A DNA stretch of 64,000 nt from Aquabacterium sp. (GCF_029946005.1 NZ_JAQSDR010000009.1:248001-312000), one strand, 5' to 3'. Shown: positions 26,541 through 37,048, counted from the stretch's first letter. A program made the numbers and translations. Notes: generated by a model from the letters alone, not told the origin.

Positions 26541-28294
26541 CCAACCCTGGCGGGCGCCACGGGCATATCCACCAGGCGGACCGAGGTCTCCAACGCTTCC
26601 TGGCAGTCTTTGAAGGTCAACCCCAGAGACCGGGCATAGCGGGTGAAGCAATGGTTCACCAGCGCTTGCGCGCGAGCAGGCTCTGCACCCACCGCCGTGG
26701 TCAGTTCGTTGGCCAGGCTGGCCACTGCGCGCAACATTTCCTCCTTGTCATCAGGTCGACGCACGGGTGATGACTTGTTCAAGGGCCGAGCGGCCTGCTG
26801 GAGCTTGTCGTCCATGCCCCAGTAGCGCATCACGGCGATGGACAACTCTTCCATGTCCACGCCCAGCACAGCACCGGCTGCGGCTTCCATGTTCATCCCA
26901 GGGGTGGGTGGGCTGGTCGCATCGGGCGAGGGCCCGGGCTGCATGAGCCGGTCGATCTGGGCGGCTTCGTCAGGAAAGTGATAGCGCACCAGCAAATGCC
27001 CCAGGCGCTGCGAGATCGCGGCCACCAAGGCCTCTTCGTCGCTGATGGAAAACGGGGCCAGCAGGCGGGCGATGTGCCCCGCAATGCTGGTGCGGCGCAA
27101 CTCGTTTTCCAGGGTGGTCTGGGCCACAGGAGTTGGCGCATCAACCTCGACCTTTGAAGTGACCGCACCCAAGGCGCCCGGCCAAGGCCGCAACACCGAT
27201 GCCACATTGCGCAGCCCTAATTGCCCCATCAACACCACAGACCTGGTGATGGTGGTCACGCGGTCATCGCTGATGCCGGTTTGGAATCTCGCGGTGTTCA
27301 CACTGCGGAGCAATTCCCACACGAGGCCCGGATCTTTGGCGATGACGTCAACGATGTCATCCACGCGCAGATTGTCCTTGCCCAGTGACTGGCTGAACAC
27401 ACGGCCCATGCGTGGGCGGCTCGGCAGGCTACCCACCGTGTTCAAGCGGTCAATCAGCAATGCCAGCGGGCCCCCGGATTCCTGCTCGTTGGTCTTGATC
27501 CAACCTTGCAGGGCTGCCAGCAAGGTGCGCGCGTTCAGGTAGCGCTGGCGTTGCTGGCGATCAGTGGAGCGGTTGACAATGGCCCGCAAAGTGTCGGGCA
27601 CGGGTTGCGCGGCAGACCAAGGCAGACGCACGATCTCTCGCCCGACTCGTTGAGCGGCACTGCACAGGTCGGCGTCGTCCAGCGCCGGTCCGCCCGCCAG
27701 CAGGCGGTACATCAGCAAGCCGGCCATGAGCACATCGTGTTCGGCGTCAGCACGCTGTTGCTGTAAACCAGCATTCGCTTTGGGTTTTCCAGGCACTTCG
27801 GCCATGAAGCCCACGCCCAAACCCGCCAGGCTGGCGCGGCCATGGGTGTCAATCAACACATTGTGCAGGCCCAGATCCCGATGAGCCACGCCAGCATCGT
27901 GGGCATAAGCCACGCCTTCCAGCACATCTACCATCCAACCGACCATCTCGACCAAGGTGGGTTGTGGCCCGGCGGCCAGGCGCTCGGCCAATGACACGCA
28001 AGCGCCACGGTGTGCGCTGACAAAGGGCCAGCCGTCCTGGATGCTGATTTCCAGCACATCGACCAGCCGAGGGTGCTTCAGCCGGGCGGCGGCCTGAACG
28101 TCCTGGTGCCAGGCTTCCAGTTCTTTGGGTAGGCGTGGCTGCGCCCGCGGCACGCACAGCACCACCTCGTGTTGCAACCTGGGATCATTCGCCCGCCAGG
28201 TGGTCGCCGCCAGACTGCGGCTGAGCAATTGGCGCAACTCAAAGCGGCCAAAGTGCGGAACCGGCGGTGACGAGGGCGGCGTGATGACGGCCAT
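26537..28294 (-). CDS. Pseudokinase-HDOD fusion protein
   Basis: This 585-residue protein has an N-terminal Ser/Thr-kinase-like fold (about residues 15-265) and a C-terminal HDOD domain (about 278-520). In the kinase part the beta-3 lysine is missing (VVLCVPR), there is no glycine-rich loop, the HRD is present at 138-140 and its Asn at 145, but DFG reads GLG at 158-160. It is therefore probably not an active kinase. HDOD domains are signal-output modules related to HD phosphodiesterases. The pairing suggests that a kinase-like sensor controls the HDOD part. It follows addA on the same strand and converges on pyrD. Confidence 0.85.
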   Translation of the reverse strand: MAVITPPSSPPVPHFGRFELRQLLSRSLAATTWRANDPRLQHEVVLCVPRAQPRLPKELEAWHQDVQAAARLKHPRLVDVLEISIQDGWPFVSAHRGACVSLAERLAAGPQPTLVEMVGWMVDVLEGVAYAHDAGVAHRDLGLHNVLIDTHGRASLAGLGVGFMAEVPGKPKANAGLQQQRADAEHDVLMAGLLMYRLLAGGPALDDADLCSAAQRVGREIVRLPWSAAQPVPDTLRAIVNRSTDRQQRQRYLNARTLLAALQGWIKTNEQESGGPLALLIDRLNTVGSLPSRPRMGRVFSQSLGKDNLRVDDIVDVIAKDPGLVWELLRSVNTARFQTGISDDRVTTITRSVVLMGQLGLRNVASVLRPWPGALGAVTSKVEVDAPTPVAQTTLENELRRTSIAGHIARLLAPFSISDEEALVAAISQRLGHLLVRYHFPDEAAQIDRLMQPGPSPDATSPPTPGMNMEAAAGAVLGVDMEELSIAVMRYWGMDDKLQQAARPLNKSSPVRRPDDKEEMLRAVASLANELTTAVGAEPARAQALVNHCFTRYARSLGLTFKDCQEALETSVRLVDMPVAPARVG

Positions 28295-28407
28295 GGGCGG
28301 TGAAAGATGCTTTTTTCATGGGGTGATACATCGCCCCGGTATGTCGGATTGAACCGCAGTTGCGCCAGGTCTGAAAGTGTTTCAAAAGCCGGGAAGACCG
28401 CCTTTTT

Positions 28408-31400
28408 TCAAACCAATTCAATCAGCCGCCCCTCGCCGGTGATGAAGGCCGCCCGAACGACGTCCCCGGGCTGCAGCTGTGAGACCGCTTCCACGTAGTG
28501 CCGCATTTGCGCCTGGTAGGCGGGCAGATCTTGGGGGCGATGCTGGAGTTTGTAGTCCAGCACCCACCATTCACGCCCGGTGGACAAGTCCAGCGCCACC
28601 AAGCGGTCTATCCGCAAGGCCTGGCCGCCGTGGATCAAGCCCACCTCGTTCCCGGCCCAGGCAAGCTGGTCCGGGTCCAGCCATGCCGCCAACTCCTGAC
28701 TGCCCAGGATGCTGGACACCAGAGGCTCGGCACGCTCCAACACCGTCGTTGGGGCTGACAGCGACTGGCAGGCGGCCTGGATCGCTTGCTGGACACGCTG
28801 CGTGCTCCGGTGGTCGACGGCCACCGCGGTCAACCATTCAAGGGCCTTGTGAACCACTTGCCCCAACAAGGCGGCATCTTCGACCATGGGCGGCAGTGTG
28901 GCTGGCTCAAGCACCCCAGGTCGGGCTTCCAAAGCGGGCAGCACGGCCAGCCAGGCATCGGGCGTTGACTTGTCAGGGACCGCAGTCGGGTCTGGCGATC
29001 GCGGCACCCAGGCGTGCGCCTCACCGACCGCCTGTGAATCAATCAAACGCTGCCACCAACTGCCATGCTTGTTGCTGGTCCGAGGTTGCGTTCGGCTGAA
29101 CACCAGCTGTTCGCGAGCCCGGGTCAGGGCCACGTACAGGGCATTGAGTTCTTCCCGCCGCTGCGCTGCACGTTCCTGGTCCATGGCTTGGCTCAGGCTC
29201 GGCGGTGGGTTGGCTTCAGATCGGATGAAAGCGCAGCTCACCGGGCGGGCTGCGCTTTCGGGCCAATCGACCATCACGGTGTGGTTGTTCGGGCGCCCTT
29301 CCTGGGCATCCGAGTCCACGATGAACACCACACGCGCTTCCAGGCCCTTGGCGCCGTGGATGGTCAACAGCTGAACCGCGCCCGGGTGAACGCGTGTCGG
29401 CAGGGCCAGCGGCAAGCGCTTGAGTGCCCTGATCCACCGGTAAGGCGTGGCATCGCGACCACCATCCATGTCCAGGCTTTGCGCCAGCAAGGCGTTGATG
29501 TGGACCATGGCTTGCGCTCGCATTGAGGGCGGCACAGTGGCCACCCAGCGCTCGCGGATCCGTCCTTGCGTCAACATCGCTTCCAACAGGTCGTGAGGTG
29601 GCGCGTGCCGGGCCAGCTCTTGCCACTGAGCCAGCGACTGGGCCGCGTGCTGCACGACTGGGCCTGCATCACCCCATGCCATCAGGGCGTTCCACCAAGT
29701 GCCCCCCGATGCTCGGGCTCGGGCGGCCAAGCTCATGACCTCTTCATCCGACCAGCCAAACACCGGGCTGCGAAGGGCGTGCGCCAAAGCCAGGTCGTGC
29801 TGGGGCGACACCAGGGCTTCGACCAAGGCCACCAGATCGCGCACCTCGGGCGTGTCGATGAGCCGCGTGTCTTCAGGCGCCACATAGGGCACGCCCTGAG
29901 CCTGTAGCGCCAGGCCCACCCAAGCCAGCGTCGCACGCTTGCGGCTGAGCACGAAAATGTCTTCTGGCTGCACGCCCTGGTCGCGAATCAGCTCGCCGAT
30001 GGCCTGGGCCACATGATCGGCTTCAAGCTGCTTGAGTGAAGAGTCGGGCTCTTCTCGGGGTTCGATCAAGGTGTCGCGCCAGGTGATCTCACCCTCCTGG
30101 CCACGGGGTTCGCTTGGGGGCCGAGGCACATCGGGCAACACCGACACCTTGGCCACCTCAAGCGATTCCGTGGTGTGTGCCCTGAAACCCGTGAAAGCAC
30201 CTTCGGCCACGGCGGTGTCCATGACGCGGTTCAGCACCTCGATCACACCGGGCGCATTGCGGCGCGTGTGATCGCACGAGAGCAGATCGCCTTGCAAGCC
30301 ATCCAGCACAAAATGCTTGGCAGCCTCGAACACACGCGGGTCGGCGCGCCTGAAACGGTAAATGCTTTGCTTGGGGTCTCCCACCAAAAACACCTGCATC
30401 GACTGACGTCCGCTCAGGCCACCGCCCGCCCCCGCGTAACCGCCCAGCCACGACTTCATCGTCTGCCACTGCAGGGGGCTGGTGTCCTGAAACTCGTCCA
30501 TCAGCAACTGCCGCACTTGCGTGTCCAGCCGCTCCTGAATCCAACCTGCCACGGACGAATCGCTCAGCAGGTGCGAAGCGGCCAGTTCCAGATCGACCAT
30601 GTCCACCTGCCCTCGCTGCGCCTTGAGGCTGGTGTATTCCTCGAACAAGGCGCGGGCCAACAGGCACATGCGCTGGTGCTGCCCATGGGCCTGGGCCTGA
30701 TCAACCGCCAACGCCAAGTCCGAGAGCCAGGCCACGGCCCAAGCCAATTCGTCGAACTCGCCCAGTTGTTTGCGCGGCCCCTTGTCCGTGAACAAGGCCT
30801 GGCGCAAGCCGTCGTATTGGGCCACGGCATGGCCCTGCCCCAGGGCCTGCTCAATGCCTTGGCCGGCCGTCTGTGCCCTGGCGCCTTTGGCCTGACACAA
30901 CAGCTTTGCCAAGGCCCAGAACTGATCCTTGACGGAGGGTTTCAGCAAAGCCTCACGGGGATCGTTCACGCCCGCCCATTCCGCCGACCATTGGCCCACA
31001 GATTCAACACTGCCTTCCAGGTGCCCAGCCTGATCGGCCAAGGTGATTTCCAAGCGATTGGACAAGGCCGATTGCAGCCAAGACTCCAGGTTGAAGCGAC
31101 CCACATCGCGCACCATGGCCACAAACGCGTCCAGCTCGACACGCGCCTGGGGATCATCTGACTCACTGGCCGATTGCTGCGCGTCCATGCGCCTGAGGAA
31201 GCGTCCCCACAACTCAGGCCACAGCTCGCTGCTGTCTTCGACCAGGTTCAACTCCGGCGGCAGGCCCAACTCGGCCAGAGCATCCAATGGCGCGGCACGC
31301 ACCAGCCGCGAAAACCAGCCGTGGATGGTGTGGATTTCCACCCCTCGACCATCTTCCAGCCACTGCCGGTACAAGTCGGCCAAGGCCGCCGAAGCCTGAA

Positions 31401-31719
31401 CGGCCTGCGTCGGCAGCATGCCGCGCATCACCAATTGCTTCTGGCGCTCGGCATCGTCGGCATGGGAAAATTCGCGCAGCCATTCGTGCAGGCGCTCGCG
31501 CATCTCGCCAGCGGCCTTGCGCGTGAAGGTGATGGCCAGAATCTGAGAAGGCGCCACGCCATCGAGCAAAGCCCGCAAGATGCGAGACACCAACATCCAG
31601 GTCTTGCCAGCCCCGGCACAGGCCTCGACCACCACGCTGCGCTGGGGATCGCAAGCCACTTGGTAAAAGTGCTCACGCGGCACGGCTTCATCGTTGATGC
31701 GGTAAGCGGCCAAGCTCAT
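28408..31719 (-). CDS. addA: AddA-type helicase-nuclease subunit (UvrD/Rep family)
   Basis: This 1103-residue protein has the SF1 helicase motifs EACAGAGKTWML (Walker A, near residue 33), ITFTRKAAGEM, LLMDEFQDTSPLQW and FLVGDPKQSIYRFR, VQLLTIHGAKGLEARVVF, and ALTRAREQLV. A C-terminal RecB-like nuclease domain contains VLDYKLQ. With AddB it resects double-strand ends for RecA loading, replacing RecBCD. I start it at the ATG that overlaps the addB stop (ATGA); an upstream start would extend into addB without reason. Confidence 0.9.
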   Translation of the reverse strand: MSLAAYRINDEAVPREHFYQVACDPQRSVVVEACAGAGKTWMLVSRILRALLDGVAPSQILAITFTRKAAGEMRERLHEWLREFSHADDAERQKQLVMRGMLPTQAVQASAALADLYRQWLEDGRGVEIHTIHGWFSRLVRAAPLDALAELGLPPELNLVEDSSELWPELWGRFLRRMDAQQSASESDDPQARVELDAFVAMVRDVGRFNLESWLQSALSNRLEITLADQAGHLEGSVESVGQWSAEWAGVNDPREALLKPSVKDQFWALAKLLCQAKGARAQTAGQGIEQALGQGHAVAQYDGLRQALFTDKGPRKQLGEFDELAWAVAWLSDLALAVDQAQAHGQHQRMCLLARALFEEYTSLKAQRGQVDMVDLELAASHLLSDSSVAGWIQERLDTQVRQLLMDEFQDTSPLQWQTMKSWLGGYAGAGGGLSGRQSMQVFLVGDPKQSIYRFRRADPRVFEAAKHFVLDGLQGDLLSCDHTRRNAPGVIEVLNRVMDTAVAEGAFTGFRAHTTESLEVAKVSVLPDVPRPPSEPRGQEGEITWRDTLIEPREEPDSSLKQLEADHVAQAIGELIRDQGVQPEDIFVLSRKRATLAWVGLALQAQGVPYVAPEDTRLIDTPEVRDLVALVEALVSPQHDLALAHALRSPVFGWSDEEVMSLAARARASGGTWWNALMAWGDAGPVVQHAAQSLAQWQELARHAPPHDLLEAMLTQGRIRERWVATVPPSMRAQAMVHINALLAQSLDMDGGRDATPYRWIRALKRLPLALPTRVHPGAVQLLTIHGAKGLEARVVFIVDSDAQEGRPNNHTVMVDWPESAARPVSCAFIRSEANPPPSLSQAMDQERAAQRREELNALYVALTRAREQLVFSRTQPRTSNKHGSWWQRLIDSQAVGEAHAWVPRSPDPTAVPDKSTPDAWLAVLPALEARPGVLEPATLPPMVEDAALLGQVVHKALEWLTAVAVDHRSTQRVQQAIQAACQSLSAPTTVLERAEPLVSSILGSQELAAWLDPDQLAWAGNEVGLIHGGQALRIDRLVALDLSTGREWWVLDYKLQHRPQDLPAYQAQMRHYVEAVSQLQPGDVVRAAFITGEGRLIELV

Positions 31720-34640
31720 GGAAGTACCTCCGCCAAGGTCCAATGGTCACGCCTGCACAGGCCGCGCACCTCGCAGTACTCGCAAGCCACCCCTTCGCCC
31801 AAAGCGGGCATGGCCGCCCCGGCCAGCAAACGTGTCAGGTCCATGCGGACCCCTTCCACCAAAGCCTGAGCCGACTCGATCACATGAGGGTGTTGCACCG
31901 GGGTGACGCCTTTTTCATCCATCTGAAGGTAGAGGCCCTCGACCGCAGTGGTCACCCGCTGCGGATCGCCGGGATCGGCCGTGGCGGACGCATGTTGCGC
32001 CAAGGCGGCATAGAAGGCCAACTGCGTGTCTTCCAGCGGTTGCCTGACCTTCTGCTTGAGCCCCTCCAGCGAGCCGGTTTTGTAGTCGATCACGGTCCAG
32101 GCCGCATCCTCACCGCCCTGGCCTCGCCGGTCCAGCCGGTCCAGTTGGCCGTGCAGGGTCACCATCAAGTCCTCACCTGATTCACAGGACAAAGCCATGG
32201 GCCACTGCACCACTTCTTCGGCTTTCGCGAATCGCCAGCCCTGGCCCTCATGGCCATGCAGCCAGGCCACGTAGTTCACGGCCAAGCGTTCCAGCGTGGC
32301 GGCAAAGGGCAAGAAAAATGGCCGGCGGCTGTCACGGTCCAGGCCCTGCGCCTGTGTCACGTCCTGCGCGGCCTGCACCCACAAGGCCACATCGTCGGCC
32401 TTGGCGCCCAGCACCTCATCTCGGCGGGTGTGAAAGCTTTGCAGCACCGCATGCAACCACACCCCAAAGTCAGAGCGATCCACGCCCTCTTCCAGTTCGT
32501 CCAGTTGCCGCAGGTTCAACACATGTCGCGCAAAAAAACGGTAGGGACATTGGCGCAAGGACTCGTAAGACGTGGCCGTGATCTGCGCAGGCAGCGGCAA
32601 CGTCAAGCCACCGCTGGCGACACCGGATGTCGGCGGATTCCGCAGGCGCGGACGGGGCATGTCCATGGGCAAAGTCGCCACCCGCTGCATCAGCCGAACA
32701 TCTTGCAGGTGGCCCAAAGCCTGCCCAGTGTGCATGGACCAACGCTCGAACCAGGGGCTGGGCTCCAAGGGTTCTCGACCATTGGCTTTGCGGCACAGGC
32801 ACACCATGCCAGGCTGGGCCATCAACAAGGCAAACGATGCCCACTGCGCATCGCGGGTGGTCGCCTTGGTCGGCAAGCCCATCTGCTCCGACAAGGCACC
32901 GTGCACCCACCCTGGCACGCCGTTCATCGCCCCCAACTGCCCCTCATCCGAGCCCGGCATCACCACCGCGCTGAAGGGCCGGAGCACCGCGCGTGTCAAA
33001 GGCGTCACGACCACGTCCACCTTGGCATCGCCCGCAGCCGCCGACTCCAGGCGGAAGCTCGACTCCTCCAGCACATCGTCAACCCAACGACTCAAGCCCT
33101 GCCCATCCATGCGCAAGCCCTGGGTCACCAAGGGCCAGGCCACCGTTTCACCGCCGTCGTCGGTACTCAGGTGCAAGGCCTTCAGCACCGACACGCCAGC
33201 CACATCGCCCTCCAAAACCTGCCAAGCCCCGCAGTCTCTCAGGGCCTCGGCCACCTGCGCCAGCATGGCCGACAAAGGCGCGCGACCGCCAGCCCACAAA
33301 GGCGCCAGTAACTGCACCGTCTGCCATGCCCTCGACCACAATCGCCGGGCAGGCTCGGGCATCGCCTGGCGCCCCTCAGGCACCAGATCCGCGCTCAAGT
33401 CCCGACCATGCCCCGACAGGCCCCAGGCCACCAGCAAGCCATGGCGTCGGCACCAAGTCTCCAAAGCGGCCACCGCCTCGTCCAACTCCGCAGGCGCCCC
33501 GAACTCAGGCCAACTGACCCAGCCCGACTTGAGCCAATCCAACAAATCATCGGTGGATGCACGTGGCTGCGATGCGGCCAGCATGCGCGTCACGGCCGCC
33601 CCGGCGCGCGTGGTCGACAGCTTCCAGCCAGTTTCGTCCGACAAGGTCGCACCTGCGCCCTCCAGCAAGGCACGCACACGCCTCACCAAGCTTCGGTCCA
33701 GTGCAATCAAGGCCACCGGATCGCCCGCGGATGCCCGCGCTTGCTGAACCGCGGAAAGCACATGGGCAGCTGCCTGCTGAGCCTCATCTTCAAAGTCCAG
33801 GCAGCGGGCCAATGCAGGCAAAGACGCGTCCGCGTCATCAAGCTGCGCTGGTGCCGCCTCGGCGTTCATCCACAAAGTCGGGACGCCTGAGCGCGCGGCC
33901 TGCCTCAGCACAGTCAGCATCACCGACGATTCACTGCCTGGCACCACGGTCTCACCCGCCGTGACGCCAACCCAAGCGGCTGCCCTGTGGCTGAACAGGA
34001 CATCGGTCGCCCAGTGACCATCGTCACTGCTGGCCGCCCACTCCAGCGCCCAGGCCAGCAGCAAGCGTTCACGCGCACCCGGCCCCGTGCTGGCCGCATT
34101 TACCGCAATCAAGGCTTCTCGGCAGGTTGCCCAATAAGCTACACGCTGATCCGGGGGACAAGCTTGCGCCACACGCACCCACAAATGAGCGCAATCAACC
34201 ACCTGCGTCACCGCGTGCTCAAAAGCGCGCCGGTCACGCTGTGCCCATTGCCGCCCCCATGCCTGAACGCTCAAAGCCTGGGTCACCAACAGTCGGTCCA
34301 GCACCACGTCCAGCGTGGGCGCGGGCCCCAACTCGGCATTCGTCGGCGCGGGCGTCTTCAATTCAAGCGACCAGTCCAAAGATTGCGCCAATGTGGGCAC
34401 GGTTTCGATCTGCGGCAACCAGCCGCCCACTGTTCGGGCCCAGGCCTGCCGCGCCACCGGCAGCAAAGCCCCCACGGGCAACAACACCACCACGTCGCGG
34501 GCGCTCACACCATTGTCAGCGCACCACCGGGACACGGTGCCCGCCCAGTCATCCCAGCAATCTCGCGCAGGACGCCCTTGTGCCCAAGGCCACGCCGTGG
34601 GCGACAAAACTTCATTTTCGGTACTGACTATGACGGTCAT
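31716..34640 (-). CDS. addB: AddB-type nuclease-helicase subunit
   Basis: This 974-residue protein has an inactivated helicase-like N-terminal two thirds and a C-terminal PD-(D/E)XK nuclease domain with VIDYKTG (near residue 862). Cysteines in LRQCPYRFF and in the C-terminal CEYCEVRGLC fit the iron-sulfur staple of AddB. It partners AddA. The start at MTVIVSTENEV is the first where the fold plausibly begins; no strong ribosome site is visible and an ATG 13 codons upstream is possible. The stop overlaps the addA start by four bases. Confidence 0.87.
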   Translation of the reverse strand: MTVIVSTENEVLSPTAWPWAQGRPARDCWDDWAGTVSRWCADNGVSARDVVVLLPVGALLPVARQAWARTVGGWLPQIETVPTLAQSLDWSLELKTPAPTNAELGPAPTLDVVLDRLLVTQALSVQAWGRQWAQRDRRAFEHAVTQVVDCAHLWVRVAQACPPDQRVAYWATCREALIAVNAASTGPGARERLLLAWALEWAASSDDGHWATDVLFSHRAAAWVGVTAGETVVPGSESSVMLTVLRQAARSGVPTLWMNAEAAPAQLDDADASLPALARCLDFEDEAQQAAAHVLSAVQQARASAGDPVALIALDRSLVRRVRALLEGAGATLSDETGWKLSTTRAGAAVTRMLAASQPRASTDDLLDWLKSGWVSWPEFGAPAELDEAVAALETWCRRHGLLVAWGLSGHGRDLSADLVPEGRQAMPEPARRLWSRAWQTVQLLAPLWAGGRAPLSAMLAQVAEALRDCGAWQVLEGDVAGVSVLKALHLSTDDGGETVAWPLVTQGLRMDGQGLSRWVDDVLEESSFRLESAAAGDAKVDVVVTPLTRAVLRPFSAVVMPGSDEGQLGAMNGVPGWVHGALSEQMGLPTKATTRDAQWASFALLMAQPGMVCLCRKANGREPLEPSPWFERWSMHTGQALGHLQDVRLMQRVATLPMDMPRPRLRNPPTSGVASGGLTLPLPAQITATSYESLRQCPYRFFARHVLNLRQLDELEEGVDRSDFGVWLHAVLQSFHTRRDEVLGAKADDVALWVQAAQDVTQAQGLDRDSRRPFFLPFAATLERLAVNYVAWLHGHEGQGWRFAKAEEVVQWPMALSCESGEDLMVTLHGQLDRLDRRGQGGEDAAWTVIDYKTGSLEGLKQKVRQPLEDTQLAFYAALAQHASATADPGDPQRVTTAVEGLYLQMDEKGVTPVQHPHVIESAQALVEGVRMDLTRLLAGAAMPALGEGVACEYCEVRGLCRRDHWTLAEVLP

Positions 34641-34655
34641 AGGGTGATGGTCTCT

Positions 34656-34678
34656 TGTGGCCTGCTGCAGCGGCCACA
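34656..34678. repeat. 7-bp inverted repeat between addB and trxA
   Basis: TGTGGCC (34656-34662) pairs with GGCCACA (34672-34678), and the 9-base centre itself contains GCTGCAGC. It lies between the divergent starts of addB and trxA, so an operator or a leader stem is possible. No T-run follows. Confidence 0.4.
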
Positions 34679-34759
34679 TCTTCTGTGTCAGAATCTTCTC
34701 AACCATTCTGGTGGTTTTTTTGCAGTTCACGCACCGCCGGAGTCACCAAGGATAGTTCC

Positions 34760-35089
34760 ATGAGCAGCGACCTGATCAAACACATTTCCGACGCATCTTT
34801 CGATTCAGACGTCCTTCAATCGGCCCAGCCTGTGCTGGTCGATTACTGGGCTGAATGGTGCGGTCCTTGCAAGATGATCGCCCCCATCCTCGACGAGCTG
34901 GCCACCGATTACAGCGGCCGCCTCAACGTCGCCAAGATGAACGTGGACCAAAACCGTGATGTGCCCGCCAAATTCGGCATCCGCGGCATCCCCACGTTGA
35001 TGATCTTCAAGGGCGGCCAACTGGCGGCCACCAAGGTCGGTGCGCTGTCCAAGGCTCAACTCACCGCCTTTGTCGATGCCAATCTTTAA
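34760..35089 (+). CDS. trxA: Thioredoxin 1
   Basis: This 109-residue cytoplasmic disulfide reductase has the active site WAEWCGPCK (near residue 32) and the cis-Pro loop [11 protein letters not shown]. It reduces ribonucleotide reductase and other proteins using thioredoxin reductase. AAGGA lies nine bases upstream of the ATG. It is directly upstream of rho, the standard trxA-rho order of this lineage; a promoter follows it, so rho can be transcribed separately. Confidence 0.96.
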   Translation: MSSDLIKHISDASFDSDVLQSAQPVLVDYWAEWCGPCKMIAPILDELATDYSGRLNVAKMNVDQNRDVPAKFGIRGIPTLMIFKGGQLAATKVGALSKAQLTAFVDANL

Positions 35090-35114
35090 TTTATTGGCGT
35101 TTCTTTCCTATAAT
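35085..35114 (+). promoter_or_regulatory. Promoter for rho just after trxA
   Basis: A perfect TATAAT (35109-35114) lies 20 bases after the trxA stop. The -35 at 18 bases spacing (TTTAAT, 35085-35090) is weak, and it overlaps the trxA stop. Transcription from here would give a leader of about 230 bases before rho. Confidence 0.6.
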
Positions 35115-35244
35115 GGGTCAACCAACTGATATTCTTGCAGCTGGTTCCCATGAAGCTGGGCAGTGACCAACTGCCTGGTGGGTGCCACAGGCCATGAGCT
35201 GATGCCGTTCTAGGCAACAGCGCTTGCATCACAAGGCCCGTGCG

Positions 35245-35290
35245 CCCTTTCTTTCTACCCCCTTCGAATCTACCCACGATCTGACCCCCA
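35245..35290 (+). promoter_or_regulatory. C-rich, G-poor rut-like leader upstream of rho
   Basis: This 46-base stretch of the rho leader has 22 C and only 3 G, with YC-rich runs such as CCCTTTCTTTC and TACCCCC. That is the composition of a rut site where Rho loads. Rho autoregulates by terminating in its own leader in other bacteria, so this is a good candidate site. Small stems, such as GGCAGT/ACTGCC at 35159-35175, lie upstream. Confidence 0.6.
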
Positions 35291-35352
35291 GGTTTGCGCA
35301 GCTCGCCATCGAACCGCAGCAGCTTGAAGGGTTTCGTACAGGGTCCAAATCC

Positions 35353-36615
35353 ATGCATCTTTCAGAACTGAAGGCTTTGCACATCACCGAATTGACGGCG
35401 ATGGCAGAAGCCCTTGAGCTCGAGAACATCTCCCGCATGCGCAAGCAAGAGTTGATGTTTGCCATCATGAAAAAGCGCGCCAAGGCGGGCGAGCAAGTCT
35501 TCGGCGACGGTGTTCTCGAAGTGCTGCCTGACGGCTTCGGCTTCCTGCGCGCCCTGGACATGAGCTTCCTGGCCAGCACGGACGACATCTACCTGTCGCC
35601 CAGCCAGGTGCGCCGCTTCAACCTGCACACCGGCGACATGGTCGAAGGCGAAGTGCGCGTCCCAAAGGATGGCGAACGTTATTTCGCGTTGGTGAAGGTT
35701 GACCGGGTCAATGGCCTGTCGCCCGACGTCAACAAGAACAAGATCATGTTTGAGAACTTGACGCCACTGTTCCCCGACGAACAGTTCAAGCTCGAGCGCG
35801 ACATCAAAACCGATGAAAACATCACCAGCCGCATCGTCGACCTGATCGCGCCCCTGGGCAAAGGCCAGCGCGCCCTGCTCGTGGCCCCGCCCAAAAGCGG
35901 CAAGACGGTCATGATGAAGAACCTGGCGCACGCGCTGACCAACAACTACCCTGACGTTCACGTCATCGTGCTGCTGGTCGACGAACGCCCCGAAGAAGTG
36001 ACCGAAATGCAGCGCACCGTGCGCGGCGAAGTCATCAGCTCCACGTTTGACGAACCAGCTCAGCGCCACGTTCAGGTCGCCGAAATGGTGATCGAGCGCG
36101 CCAAGCGCCTGGTCGAGTTGAAAAAAGACGTGATCATCCTGCTGGACTCGATCACCCGCCTGGCCCGGGCCTACAACAACGTTTTGCCGTCGTCCGGCAA
36201 GGTGCTGTCGGGTGGCGTGGATTCCAACGCCTTGCAACGCCCCAAGCGCTTCTTCGGCGCGGCGCGCAACATCGAAGAAGGTGGTTCGCTCACCATCATC
36301 GGCACTGCGCTGGTCGACACCGGCAGCCGCATGGACGAAGTGATCTACGAAGAATTCAAGGGCACCGGCAACTGCGAAATCCACCTGGATCGCCGCATGT
36401 CTGAAAAGCGCGTTTACCCCTCGATTTTGCTGAACAAGTCGGGCACGCGCCGCGAAGAACTGCTGCTCAAGCCCGATATCCTGCAGAAGAGCTGGATTTT
36501 GCGCAAATTGCTCTATCCGATGGACGAAATCGAAGCGATGGAATTCATCCTCGACAAAATGAAGTCGACCAAAAATAACCACGAATTCTTCGATTTGATG
36601 CGTCGTGGTGGTTGA
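35353..36615 (+). CDS. rho: Transcription termination factor Rho
   Basis: This 420-residue hexameric RNA helicase has the N-terminal helical domain ([19 protein letters not shown]), the cold-shock-like primary RNA site ([12 protein letters not shown]), Walker A in [12 protein letters not shown] near residue 179, the Walker [14 protein letters not shown], and the Q/R-loop region [25 protein letters not shown] use the standard MHLSEL start instead of an in-frame TTG 43 codons upstream, because the extension covers the rut-like leader. The 3' end carries the rpmE2 promoter. Confidence 0.97.
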   Translation: MHLSELKALHITELTAMAEALELENISRMRKQELMFAIMKKRAKAGEQVFGDGVLEVLPDGFGFLRALDMSFLASTDDIYLSPSQVRRFNLHTGDMVEGEVRVPKDGERYFALVKVDRVNGLSPDVNKNKIMFENLTPLFPDEQFKLERDIKTDENITSRIVDLIAPLGKGQRALLVAPPKSGKTVMMKNLAHALTNNYPDVHVIVLLVDERPEEVTEMQRTVRGEVISSTFDEPAQRHVQVAEMVIERAKRLVELKKDVIILLDSITRLARAYNNVLPSSGKVLSGGVDSNALQRPKRFFGAARNIEEGGSLTIIGTALVDTGSRMDEVIYEEFKGTGNCEIHLDRRMSEKRVYPSILLNKSGTRREELLLKPDILQKSWILRKLLYPMDEIEAMEFILDKMKSTKNNHEFFDLMRRGG

Positions 36616-36623
36616 TATATAAT
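36595..36623 (+). promoter_or_regulatory. Strong sigma-70 promoter of rpmE2 overlapping the end of rho
   Basis: TTGATG (36595-36600) and TATAAT (36618-36623) are separated by exactly 17 bases. The -35 and most of the spacer lie inside the last codons of rho. The rpmE2 start is 82 bases downstream. Confidence 0.75.
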
Positions 36624-36705
36624 CTCGGGTTTTCCGGCTGAGAGGAAAGTGCGCGTGCATGGTGCCGCGTGGCTACCGATTCTCAACAGCACATAAGGTT
36701 AGAAG

Positions 36706-36960
36706 ATGAAAGACGGCATTCACCCCAACTACCGCGACGTTTGCTTCGTGGACCAGTCCAATGGCTTCAAGTTCGTGACACGTTCGTGCTCGCCTGCTCG
36801 TGAAACCATCAAGATGGAAGACGGCCGGGAACTGCCGCTGTTCAAGCTGGAAACCTCGAGCGAATCGCACGCTTTCTACACCGGCACCCAAAAGAGCATC
36901 GACTCCCTGGGCGGCCGTGTCGAGAAATTCCGCAACAAGTTTGCGCACCTGAAGAAGTAA
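36706..36960 (+). CDS. rpmE2: Ribosomal protein L31 type B
   Basis: This 84-residue protein is the zinc-free type: [46 protein letters not shown], and [21 protein letters not shown]. It lacks the CxxC pair of type A, so it can serve in zinc limitation. It has its own promoter at the end of rho and a strong terminator after it, so it is a monocistronic unit. Placement right after rho is common in Burkholderiales. Confidence 0.95.
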   Translation: MKDGIHPNYRDVCFVDQSNGFKFVTRSCSPARETIKMEDGRELPLFKLETSSESHAFYTGTQKSIDSLGGRVEKFRNKFAHLKK

Positions 36961-37022
36961 TTGTCCGGTCAGGATGTGCCTCCGGATTCGGAATAGCACG
37001 CCTGCTGATTCAATCACTGATC

Positions 37023-37048
37023 AAAGGGCGGCTTCGGCTGCCCTTTTT
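37023..37048 (+). terminator. Rho-independent terminator after rpmE2
   Basis: A seven-pair stem GGGCGGC/GCTGCCC (one G-U) closes a TTCG tetraloop (37033-37036). It is preceded by AAA and followed by five T residues (37044-37048). It lies about 65 bases after the rpmE2 stop. Confidence 0.9.

Noticed and set aside
35224..35352. 43-codon N-terminal extension of rho from a TTG
   Set aside because: Rho proteins of this group begin at MHLSEL. The extension covers the C-rich leader and has no ribosome site.
36706..36960. Zinc-binding type-A L31
   Set aside because: The CxxC cysteine pair is absent and the sequence follows type B.
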